In this document: in pieces, positions 6,021 through 12,462 of the stretch
Layout: every line of letters begins with the position of its first letter
How positions within the stretch are numbered: position 1 is the first letter of the stretch
Source of the DNA: CAZTVN01 sp964617145
GTDB taxonomy: Bacteria > Patescibacteriota > Gracilibacteria > UBA1369 > JACRIC01
DNA length: 13,564 bases
Direction: 5' to 3'
NCBI GenBank assembly: GCA_964617145.1
Contig: CAZTVN010000033.1
Coordinates: 1 to 13,564 of the forward strand
The notes under the pieces: generated by a model
Seen by the model: the letters and a program-made list of their open reading frames with translations, nothing else
Told to the model about the DNA's origin: nothing
The model's database searches: none
Program-made: the position numbers and the translations under genes

Positions 6021-8303
6021 TCAAAAATCACGCAACCCCTTTCTCCTCAAAGTCGTATGATAGTCATGAGCAAAACGATGGGCTTCGTCACGCACACGTT
6101 GTAAAAGGTGAAGAGAAGACGAATCATGCGGTAAATCAAGAGGCTTCGATCTTTCAGGAACAAAAACTTCTTCTTGTTTTTTAGCCAAAGAAACAACAGG
6201 TATAGCCAAATGATATCGATCAAGAATTTGTTTGACGACGTTCAATTGCCCCTTCCCACCGTCAATAAGCAAAAGATCGGGTTTTTTGCGAAAAGAAGTA
6301 TCAATTTTTTCTTTAGTTTTCCTATAAATCATGACCGTGACCTCACGACCTTTACAGCATTCACTCTGTAAACACAGTTCCTTTTTTCTCGCCAAAATTT
6401 GAGGAATATCTTTGGCACTATGAAATCCCATAGCGGTATAATAATCTTCAAGTTCAACCGTATGAATCGAATATATTTTTCGTAACTTCGTCTTCTTAAG
6501 GAGTTTTAAAATAACCTCCTGTCCAAGATGATGACCACGATGTTTGGGATCGACCCAGAGACTTGCTATTTCTCCACCTTTTTCCCGATGCAAAATTTTG
6601 AGATCTTGGTTTGGCTTACCACTAAACAAATTCAGAAGCTTAATGCGGCCAAAAGCAATAATTTTTGATTCTTTTTCACATATAAGGAAATCTGAAATTT
6701 TGATGTCAGTATCATCGAGTCCTTCACGCTTCAAAATTTCTAAAATTATCGCAACATCAGTTTTTTTCCCTTTTCGAAAACTTGCATTCATTACAATGCT
6801 CGAAGAAGAAATACTTAATGAAAAAGCGCGAAGTCGTCGACCAAGAACTTCTTTCAAATCAAGATAATCATCAATATTTTTTGGGGCAATTTTAATACGA
6901 AAACGTCGATAGTCTGATTTTTTAGGAAGACCATTTTCAAAAACCACCATAGATCCAACGATTTCGCTCCCGCCAAGATGAGAAATATCATACCCTTCAA
7001 TACGATGTAACTGAGAAATACCAAGGATTTCAGCCAATTTTTCCTGAGCTTTTACGGTCATTCTTTCATTGCTTAAAAATTTCGCTTCCCTTTGACGAGC
7101 AAAACTTAAAGCATTTTTCTGAGAAAGCTCAAGAAGCTGGTTCTTTTTGCCCTTTTGAGGAACATAAATACGAACTCTCTGCCCGCCTCGAAGATGAGAA
7201 AGCCATGACTCAATCATCTCTTTATCCATGGGTTCCTCACCCAAAAGTATCTCATCGGGAATATCGGATGTTTTCTCATAATATTGTTGTAAAAATGCGG
7301 TAAAAATTTCATGTGGATCGCTATCCAAAGAAAGATCGACAGCTTTAAAAATAAAATTCTCTTGATTTATCAATTTTCCATTTCGGATCATAAAAAAATT
7401 GAAATAAATATCAGAACCATAAATAACAAAAGCAATCACATCCTGACTCATAGCTTTCGGGTCACTCACACGCTGTTTTTGCATCAGACTTTCCACCATA
7501 AAAATTTTATCACGAATTTTCGCAGCCAATTCAAAATTTCGCGCTTTCGAAGCCTCTATCATGTCATTTTTTAAATCACCAATAAGCTTTCGATCTTTTC
7601 CTTCAAGAAAGTTTATAACGCGCTCAATAATTTGAGCATATTCTTCTTTGCTACATTTCGCGATACAAGGACCGACACAACGCTTAATATGATAATCAAG
7701 ACAGGGATATTTCATCGTTTTTCGAGTGACTTTGACATCAAACAAACGATTCGAAATGCCTAAGGGAGAATCGGATTCAGCCATCTTCTCACCTTGAGGA
7801 TAATGGAAAGGAACATACTGAATATCGAGTGTGCAATGTCGATATGGGAAAAGACGCTTTAAAAATTTCAAGGTTTCGCGGGCACTTCGGGCAGATGTTT
7901 TGGGGCCAAAATAAAGCGCCTTATCTTTTTCAATATGACGAGAAAGACTGATACGAGGAAAATCTTCATTCGTGGTAATTTTGATATAAATAAAATTTTT
8001 GTCATCCTTCATCAGGATATTAAATTTCGGTCGAAGCTCTTTAATGAGGTTCGTCTCAAGAACCAAAGCCTCAAGATCACTTCCTACTTCGATATAACTG
8101 ATATCATCTGTAGAGCCAATAAGCTTTGCAAGTCGAGTGGAAAGTAGCTTGCCAAAATAACTCCGAACACGTTTTTTGAGATTTTTTGCTTTGCCTACAT
8201 AAAGAACTTTCCCACTCTTATCGATAAATTTATAGACACCAGGTCCTTCAGAAATCTGAGACAAAATCTTGGAAATTCGCTTATTTGATTGAATTTTGGT
8301 CAT
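6021..8303 (-). CDS. uvrC: UvrC excinuclease subunit with inserted GNAT domain
   Basis: UvrC makes both incisions in UvrABC nucleotide excision repair. From the ATG at 8303 the protein has 760 residues, against about 600 normally. In order: GIY-YIG nuclease with GPGVY (20-24) and LYVGKAKNLKKRV (34-46); four cysteines Cys157, Cys201, Cys209 and Cys213 matching the iron-sulfur positions; the UVR helix pair (about 239-274); and the RNase H-like nuclease with GYDISH (Asp439), LLLIDGGKGQL (Asp681) and RDEAHRFAH (His742). Between VLGRRLRAF (about residue 493) and the IDGGKGQL strand lies about 170 extra residues with the GNAT pattern. These include KIIAFGRI, ASLWVDPKHRGHHLG, LEDYYTAMGF and a Cys644/649/650 cluster. 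This insertion is in frame with no stop or frameshift. A 12-base upstream TTG is possible, but the family start favours MTKIQSNK. The C-terminus is typical of UvrC except that the tandem HhH domain normally at the end is absent. Confidence 0.95.
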   Translation of the reverse strand: MTKIQSNKRISKILSQISEGPGVYKFIDKSGKVLYVGKAKNLKKRVRSYFGKLLSTRLAKLIGSTDDISYIEVGSDLEALVLETNLIKELRPKFNILMKDDKNFIYIKITTNEDFPRISLSRHIEKDKALYFGPKTSARSARETLKFLKRLFPYRHCTLDIQYVPFHYPQGEKMAESDSPLGISNRLFDVKVTRKTMKYPCLDYHIKRCVGPCIAKCSKEEYAQIIERVINFLEGKDRKLIGDLKNDMIEASKARNFELAAKIRDKIFMVESLMQKQRVSDPKAMSQDVIAFVIYGSDIYFNFFMIRNGKLINQENFIFKAVDLSLDSDPHEIFTAFLQQYYEKTSDIPDEILLGEEPMDKEMIESWLSHLRGGQRVRIYVPQKGKKNQLLELSQKNALSFARQREAKFLSNERMTVKAQEKLAEILGISQLHRIEGYDISHLGGSEIVGSMVVFENGLPKKSDYRRFRIKIAPKNIDDYLDLKEVLGRRLRAFSLSISSSSIVMNASFRKGKKTDVAIILEILKREGLDDTDIKISDFLICEKESKIIAFGRIKLLNLFSGKPNQDLKILHREKGGEIASLWVDPKHRGHHLGQEVILKLLKKTKLRKIYSIHTVELEDYYTAMGFHSAKDIPQILARKKELCLQSECCKGREVTVMIYRKTKEKIDTSFRKKPDLLLIDGGKGQLNVVKQILDRYHLAIPVVSLAKKQEEVFVPERSKPLDLPHDSSSLHLLQRVRDEAHRFAHDYHTTLRRKGLRDF

Positions 8304-8315
8304 AATGCAGTTCAA

Positions 8316-8321
8316 AGTATA
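8316..8321 (-). promoter_or_regulatory. Possible uvrC -10 box close to the start codon
   Basis: TATACT on the reverse strand ends 13 bases upstream of the uvrC ATG (8303), and TTTCAT lies 17 bases further upstream. If used, transcription would begin about 6 bases before the start codon, giving an almost leaderless mRNA. The -35 match is weak. Confidence 0.35.
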
Positions 8322-8434
8322 AAAGATTCGAAGAAATGATGAAAGATGCCTCTAAAAAATAAAATACCCCTTCGGCTTCAAAATGTTCAAAGCGGATCAA
8401 AGTATCTTCGGATGAATAGCCTTCGTCTCTTAGT

Positions 8435-8461
8435 AGGGATTTGCTTGAAACGCAAATCTCT
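8435..8461. repeat. Intergenic hairpin between uvrC and the nucleotidyltransferase gene
   Basis: Positions 8435-8444 pair with 8452-8461 over 10 bp (one G-T pair) around the loop TTGAAAC; the core arms are GATTTGC and GCAAATC. There is no T-run on either strand, so it does not look like an intrinsic terminator. It lies between divergent promoters in a 234-base intergenic stretch that holds no open frame I would call a gene. It may be a protein-binding site or a short palindromic repeat. Confidence 0.45.
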
Positions 8462-8503
8462 CATCTTCTTTCACATCTTTCGCTCAAAATGGTAAAATTT
8501 CGG

Positions 8504-8514
8504 TATGATATTAT
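8504..8514 (+). promoter_or_regulatory. Extended -10 promoter of the nucleotidyltransferase gene
   Basis: TGATATTAT at 8506-8514 is an extended -10 element (TGn-TATTAT), with an overlapping TATGAT at 8504-8509. No good -35 box is visible, which extended -10 promoters can tolerate. The start would be near 8521, about 17 bases before the ATG at 8538. Confidence 0.45.
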
Positions 8515-8537
8515 GTTTTTCAGCAGCTCCTTAAAGC

Positions 8538-9584
8538 ATGAAAAAATTTTTAGAAAGACAAAAAATAGATACTTTTGAGAAAGCAATTATAGGAACAGTC
8601 GCCTATTTCGACCTCTTCGATTTTCCTTTAAAAGAAGAAGAACTCAAAGCATATCTTTTAAGATACAAAAAGACGTTTTACGGAGGGAGGCATACCATTT
8701 TCGAGCGCCTTTATTCCTTGAAGCGAGAAAATGTGTATGCCTCCCTCCGTAAAGTCAACAATTATTACACCTTAAAAGATCGCGAAAATATCATTACCAT
8801 TCGTCAAGAACGAGAAATTCGTTCAAAAAAATTATGGAAAAAAATACAATTTTTTGGCTCTATCCTTTCTGTTGTTCCTTTTGTTCGTCTCGTTGCGGTA
8901 TGCAACAACCTCGCCTATAACAATGCTTCAGGAAAAAGTGATATCGATCTTTTCGTCATAACCGATCGAAATTATCTCTTCTTAGCACGTTTTTTGGTTA
9001 CGTTTCTTTTGCATATCTCTGGAGTTCGCAGGCACGGAAAACACGTTTACGGTCGATTTTGTTTAAGTTTTTTCATAAATGAAAATCATTTAAATCTCGA
9101 AAAAATTGTTCTTTCTCCTCAAGATATTTACCTTGCCTATTGGATGAGAACGCTGAAACCGCTTTTTGGACAGAAAACATACCAAAAATTTTTGGAAGCA
9201 AACGAAAAATGGCTGAAAGACTATTTTGATTGTCCTCATGACCACCTAAAAAATCTGATTTCGTCACCTGCCAACCTGTCAGGCAATCACAATCTTCACC
9301 TCTCCATCAAAAACGACGAAATCGAGATAAATCCCCTTTTCGCTATCCAAAAAATATTCGAATTCATAATAAAAATCTTTTTTGGCTTTCTCATTGAAAA
9401 AGGATTAAAAGCTTGGATGAAAAAAAGAGCTGAAAAAAAAGCAAAAAAATTAAACAAAACATTTCCTTTTGTCGTTATTGAAGACAACATCCTCAAATTT
9501 CACGACAAAGATCGACGCGAAGAATTCCAAAAAAAATGGGAAGAATCGCTAAAAAAGCTTTATAAAAAAACCTACATGGGGTAA
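8538..9584 (+). CDS. Predicted nucleotidyltransferase-fold protein
   Basis: This 348-residue cytoplasmic protein has an N-terminal helical, winged-helix-like segment (EKAIIGTVAYFDLFDFPL at 14-31, NNYYTL at 74-79). It is followed by a nucleotidyltransferase-like core, CNNLAYNNASGKSDIDLFVIT (122-142), where Asp135 and Asp137 occupy the usual metal-binding DxD position. The glycine-serine motif of classic nucleotidyltransferases is replaced by NN, as in a family of uncharacterised proteins with CN(S)LAY(S)NA. A conserved-looking GRFCLSFFINENHLNLE block follows (about 171-187), and the C-terminus is strongly basic (about 280-347, many Lys). Residues 47-72 are encoded by a 77-base palindrome (see repeat). 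The gene stands alone between divergent uvrC and convergent der. Start chosen as the only ATG matching the promoter; no Shine-Dalgarno motif. Enzyme activity and substrate are unknown. Confidence 0.8.
   Translation: MKKFLERQKIDTFEKAIIGTVAYFDLFDFPLKEEELKAYLLRYKKTFYGGRHTIFERLYSLKRENVYASLRKVNNYYTLKDRENIITIRQEREIRSKKLWKKIQFFGSILSVVPFVRLVAVCNNLAYNNASGKSDIDLFVITDRNYLFLARFLVTFLLHISGVRRHGKHVYGRFCLSFFINENHLNLEKIVLSPQDIYLAYWMRTLKPLFGQKTYQKFLEANEKWLKDYFDCPHDHLKNLISSPANLSGNHNLHLSIKNDEIEINPLFAIQKIFEFIIKIFFGFLIEKGLKAWMKKRAEKKAKKLNKTFPFVVIEDNILKFHDKDRREEFQKKWEESLKKLYKKTYMG
8677..8753. repeat. Intragenic 77-bp palindromic element
   Basis: TTTACGGAGGGAGGCATAC (8677-8695) is a perfect 19-bp inverted match to 8735-8753. 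After one unpaired T (8734) the stem continues with CATTTTC (8696-8702) against GAAAATG (8727-8733), then CGC (8706-8708) against GCG (8723-8725), leaving a loop of 14 bases. The whole palindrome lies in frame in the nucleotidyltransferase gene, encoding residues 47-72. Perfect arms this long are not expected from coding constraint, so it looks like an inserted MITE or palindromic element tolerated in the protein. I see no second copy in the window and no clear target duplication. Confidence 0.85.
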
Positions 9585-9622
9585 TAGAGTAGCGAAAATG
9601 ACAAATTTCGGCTGCAAATTTT

Positions 9623-10957
9623 TCAGGCCTCCTTAGCTTTTTTATTGCGAAAATCAAGACGAATAGCCGTTCCTCTAAATCCGTATTTTTCCCTCAACCG
9701 ATTTTCAATATACCGTTTATAAGAAAAATGAATACTGTCTCGGTCGCTCACAATAAACACAAAATGCGGTGGGGACGAGCCAATCTGCGAAGCATAATAA
9801 ATCTTCTGTTTTACCCCGAAATTTCTTTTTGGTTCATGTTCATATTTAATTTTTTCAATAAAAGCATTGAATTCAGAAATTTTAATACGCTTTTGTCGCT
9901 CCTCATAAATTTCTTTTACAAGATCAAGCAAAATATGGATATTTTTTTTCGTTAACGCGGAAACAAAAATAACCGGCGCCCATGGAACATATTGAAAACG
10001 TCTTTTTAAACTCGAAATCCATTGAATCTGCTCATCATCATCTTCTTGCATAAGATCAGATTTATTAATGACAATGATAAGGCCTTTTCCTTCTTCAAGG
10101 ATATAATGACTGATAGCCAAATCTTGATGAGAAATTCCGCTTAAATAATCCATAATAAGAAGCGCGATGTCACACCTTGTAATGGCATCAAAACTCTTCA
10201 AAACACTGTATCGTTCAAGTTTCTTCGTAATAGTGCTTTTTCTCCGAAGACCAGCGGTATCAATAAGATTAAAAACCGTTCCATTGTATTCTATTGGGGT
10301 GTCCGTGGTATCACGAGTAGTTCCAGGAACATCAGAAACGAGAAGCTTATGTTCATTCAAAAAAGAATTCACCAGAGAAGATTTCCCAACATTCGGTTTA
10401 CCAAAAAAACCAATATGAATACCTGAAGAAGGAGAAAGGTTTTTTTGAGGCTTAAATCCAAGATTCCCAAGCTTATCAAATAAAATAGAGTCAATATGCT
10501 CAAGACCGATATTTTGAATAGCGGAAATCTGAATGGGTTCACCAAAACCGAGTTCATAAAGGTTAAAGGATCGGTCAAGAATATTGGCATGATCACATTT
10601 ATTGGCAATAAGAAAACAAGCCTTATTCGATTTCCGAAGCAAATCAGCCGCAGTAAAATCGCTCGATGTGAGTTCTTGACGCACATCAATAACAAAAAGG
10701 ATGATATCGGCTTCATCAACAGCTATTTGCGTCTGAGAAAAAATATCTTCCTCAATATCATCAAGTTCATCAAAAACCAATCCACCCGTATCAACAAGCA
10801 TAACTTCAAAATCTCTCACTTTCATGGTATGATAAATGCGATCCCGTGTAGTTCCGGAAATTTCAGATTCTATAGCGTAACGTTTGCCTATAAGCTTATT
10901 AAAAAGCGTCGATTTGCCGGTATTTGGTCGCCCAATAATGGCGACAACTGGAAGCAT
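9623..10957 (-). CDS. der: Der (EngA) double-GTPase, ribosome assembly factor
   Basis: Der is an essential GTPase acting in assembly of the large ribosomal subunit. The 444-residue product has two tandem G domains and a C-terminal KH-like domain. Domain 1 shows GRPNTGKS (9-16), GTTRDR (35-40), DTGG (56-59) and NKCD (119-122). Domain 2 shows GKPNVGKS (186-193), PGTTRDT (211-217), DTAG (233-236) and NKSD (298-301). The KH-like region (about 355-436) ends in YGFRGTAIRLDFR, the usual Der tail. The frame stays open upstream to 11146, but the added 63 residues are hydrophobic, unlike any Der, and would run through the divergent yggS start. The ATG at 10957 before LPVVAIIGRPN is therefore chosen. 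It converges with the nucleotidyltransferase gene and shares a 66-base divergent promoter region with yggS. No Shine-Dalgarno motif. Confidence 0.96.
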   Translation of the reverse strand: MLPVVAIIGRPNTGKSTLFNKLIGKRYAIESEISGTTRDRIYHTMKVRDFEVMLVDTGGLVFDELDDIEEDIFSQTQIAVDEADIILFVIDVRQELTSSDFTAADLLRKSNKACFLIANKCDHANILDRSFNLYELGFGEPIQISAIQNIGLEHIDSILFDKLGNLGFKPQKNLSPSSGIHIGFFGKPNVGKSSLVNSFLNEHKLLVSDVPGTTRDTTDTPIEYNGTVFNLIDTAGLRRKSTITKKLERYSVLKSFDAITRCDIALLIMDYLSGISHQDLAISHYILEEGKGLIIVINKSDLMQEDDDEQIQWISSLKRRFQYVPWAPVIFVSALTKKNIHILLDLVKEIYEERQKRIKISEFNAFIEKIKYEHEPKRNFGVKQKIYYASQIGSSPPHFVFIVSDRDSIHFSYKRYIENRLREKYGFRGTAIRLDFRNKKAKEA

Positions 10958-10989
10958 AGAGAATAAAAAATCGTACTTTGACTCTTTCC

Positions 10990-11017
10990 ATATTACAATA
11001 AAAGCACTTTCAATCAA
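10990..11017 (-). promoter_or_regulatory. Promoter of der
   Basis: On the reverse strand TTGATT (11017-11012) and TAATAT (10995-10990) are separated by 16 bases. The start near 10983 leaves a leader of about 26 bases. It overlaps the candidate yggS -10 box on the other strand (TACAAT, 10994-10999), so the two genes probably compete for polymerase. Confidence 0.5.
10994..10999 (+). promoter_or_regulatory. Possible yggS -10 box
   Basis: TACAAT lies 24 bases before the yggS ATG and within the 66-base gap to der. The matching -35 region is poor. A start near 11006 would leave an 18-base leader. Confidence 0.35.
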
Positions 11018-11023
11018 ATAAAA

Positions 11024-11707
11024 ATGACGAAAATTGCCTTTAATATCGAAAAAATCCAACAAAATATAAAAAAACATTCTCCGTATCCTGAAAAAGTGAA
11101 AATCATCGCAGTAACAAAAAATAGATCCAAAGAAGAGGTCGCTCAAGCAATACAGTCAGGGATAAGATGTATCGGAGAAAATCGAGTACAGGAGGCAAAA
11201 CAAAAACTTCTATTTCTATCACACGAAGCAAAACGATCCAAAATCAAAAAACATTTCATAGGCCATCTGCAAAGCAATAAAATTCATGATGCGATCACAC
11301 TCTTTGATATGATCGAGTCAGTGGATAGTTTGAGGCTTGGAGAAAAAATAGATAGAGATGCTCAAAAATCAGGAAAAATTATGGAAATACTCATCCAGGT
11401 CAATATCGCCCTTGATGAAACAAAATATGGATGCCATCCAAAGGATGTGAAAGAAATACTTTTAAACTTAAGCAAACGAAAAAATATTCAGGTACGAGGA
11501 CTCATGACCATCGGAAAACGAACGCAAAACAGCGAAGAAACAGCAGAAACATTCAAAAAATTCTATAAACTCTTTGCAACAATCAAATCTCTTGAAATTC
11601 CTGGTATCAAAATGGAAGAATTATCAATGGGAATGAGTAATGATTACATAATTGCCTTACAAGAGGGAGCAACAATGATACGCCTCGGCAGAGCGATATT
11701 TGTTTGA
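11024..11707 (+). CDS. yggS: YggS/PLPBP-family pyridoxal phosphate homeostasis protein
   Basis: This family binds pyridoxal 5'-phosphate in the cytosol and helps balance vitamin B6 and amino-acid pools, without a known catalytic reaction. The 227-residue product is of normal length and is a single alanine racemase-like barrel. The PLP lysine is Lys32 in IIAVTKN. Family blocks follow: GENRVQEAKQK, HFIGHLQSNK, the VNIALDETKYGC strand (where others have VN...E..K.G), GLMTIG, ELSMGMSNDY, and the phosphate-binding EGATMIRLGRAIF near the C-terminus. The gene is divergent from der and ends in TGA after FV, the normal end of the family. The start is the ATG at 11024, whose leader is A-rich with no Shine-Dalgarno motif. 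It appears monocistronic; the pilin gene has its own promoter. Confidence 0.95.
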   Translation: MTKIAFNIEKIQQNIKKHSPYPEKVKIIAVTKNRSKEEVAQAIQSGIRCIGENRVQEAKQKLLFLSHEAKRSKIKKHFIGHLQSNKIHDAITLFDMIESVDSLRLGEKIDRDAQKSGKIMEILIQVNIALDETKYGCHPKDVKEILLNLSKRKNIQVRGLMTIGKRTQNSEETAETFKKFYKLFATIKSLEIPGIKMEELSMGMSNDYIIALQEGATMIRLGRAIFV

Positions 11708-11729
11708 ATAATTTGAGTACAGATTTTAA

Positions 11730-11756
11730 GGAAAAATTTTTCCAACTTTTTTCTTT
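11730..11756 (+). terminator. Weak terminator-like palindrome after yggS
   Basis: GGAAAAATTTTTCC (11730-11743) is a perfect 14-bp palindrome followed by AAC and a run of T. As RNA only about five pairs with an AATT loop can form, so termination would be weak. Location after the yggS stop is the main support. Confidence 0.3.
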
Positions 11757-11794
11757 TCACATAATCAAAACTATGAAACCCCCTACATTTTTAA

Positions 11795-11823
11795 TTGAGT
11801 AAAAAGGCTTTTTCGGGTATAAT
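11795..11823 (+). promoter_or_regulatory. Strong promoter of the pilin gene
   Basis: TTGAGT (11795-11800) and consensus TATAAT (11818-11823) are separated by exactly 17 bases. The start near 11830 gives a leader of about 45 bases that is A-rich and has no Shine-Dalgarno motif. This is the best promoter on the plus strand and fits high expression of a structural subunit. Confidence 0.75.
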
Positions 11824-11875
11824 GAAAAGATAAAAGTTCATATACAAAAATATCCTTTCTTCAATCAACACAAAA

Positions 11876-12373
11876 ATGTTAAGGAAAAAGAAAAATGATG
11901 CCCATGCAAAACGGGGATCTATAATCTCACTATTTTTTATTTCGCTACTTTTTACAGCATTTTTTGGAGCTTTACCGGTATACGCTCAAACGATCATTCC
12001 CAAGCCACCACCAAGCATGAATTATACAACTTGCGAAGCGTATCTCATTGACTTTACAGAAGCAGATACCAAAACTAACTTAAAAGACAAGGCCAACCGA
12101 GACCAAACCCTCGCCTGCGCTGTCATTACCGGCCGAATACGACTCTTTATGCTCCCCTACTTTCTCGTCTACCTCATTGAGGTGATCGTAGGTTTTGCTG
12201 GAGTGCTTTGCGTGCTTTTTATCGTTATCGGCGGTTTCCAGTACGCCATGTCAGGCATCAGCGATGAGAAGGAAAAAGGCAAAAAAACCGTCATGAATGC
12301 GATTTTCGGACTCGTCATTGTCACTCTCTCTTGGATCATCATTAATGTAATTCAAATTGCTATTAGCTCGTAA
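11876..12373 (+). CDS. T4SS-type pilin (VirB2/TrbC-like) precursor
   Basis: This 165-residue protein has a basic N-terminus, a hydrophobic segment (about 16-32) and a signal-peptidase I-like site VYA-Q (cleavage after residue 37). It then has a short extracellular part with two cysteines (Cys53, Cys81) that could pair. Two transmembrane helices follow, LVYLIEVIVGFAGVLCVLFI (97-116, continuing to about 122) and NAIFGLVIVTLSWIIINVIQ (141-160), joined by a charged loop SGISDEKEKGKKT. This topology and the GGFQYAMSG...EKGKKTVMNAIFGL pattern match the pilin family seen across Patescibacteria genomes beside or apart from T4SS genes. It is probably a secreted or membrane-anchored subunit. No other T4SS gene is in the window. 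A strong promoter drives it, and an AI-2E family transporter follows 89 bases later. Role as a true pilus subunit is inferred. Confidence 0.8.
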   Translation: MLRKKKNDAHAKRGSIISLFFISLLFTAFFGALPVYAQTIIPKPPPSMNYTTCEAYLIDFTEADTKTNLKDKANRDQTLACAVITGRIRLFMLPYFLVYLIEVIVGFAGVLCVLFIVIGGFQYAMSGISDEKEKGKKTVMNAIFGLVIVTLSWIIINVIQIAISS

Positions 12374-12426
12374 ATTCATTACAATCAATACCAATAAATT
12401 AAAATATTTCCTTTTTCAAAAAAATC

Positions 12427-12448
12427 GAGCTAAGATAAAAAATAGCTC
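12427..12448. promoter_or_regulatory. Hairpin over a possible -10 box before the AI-2E gene
   Basis: GAGCTA (12427-12432) and TAGCTC (12443-12448) are perfect inverted arms around a 10-base A-rich loop, and a -10-like TAAGAT (12431-12436) overlaps the left arm. It could be an operator. Read on the reverse strand the stem is followed by GATTTTTTT, so it also resembles a reverse-direction terminator, although no reverse-strand gene precedes it in view. Confidence 0.3.
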
Positions 12449-12462
12449 TTAAAAAAAGAAAA

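Noticed and set aside
8304..8315. TTG start for uvrC adding four residues
   Set aside because: The ATG at 8303 lies just downstream and gives a normal N-terminus; the TTG would also overlap the likely transcription start.
9264..9286. Short inverted arms TGCC/GGCA and CCTG/CAGG in the nucleotidyltransferase gene as a second palindromic element
   Set aside because: Arms of four bases are expected by chance and do not resemble the 8677-8753 element.
9593..9620. CGAAA-N8-TTTCG hairpin between the convergent nucleotidyltransferase and der genes as a terminator
   Set aside because: Only five pairs, AT-rich, with the T-run displaced by several bases; too weak to list as a feature.
10958..11146. 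Upstream extension of der giving 507 residues
   Set aside because: The extra 63 residues are aromatic and hydrophobic, match no Der N-terminus, and overlap the divergent yggS start; the ATG at 10957 fits the family.
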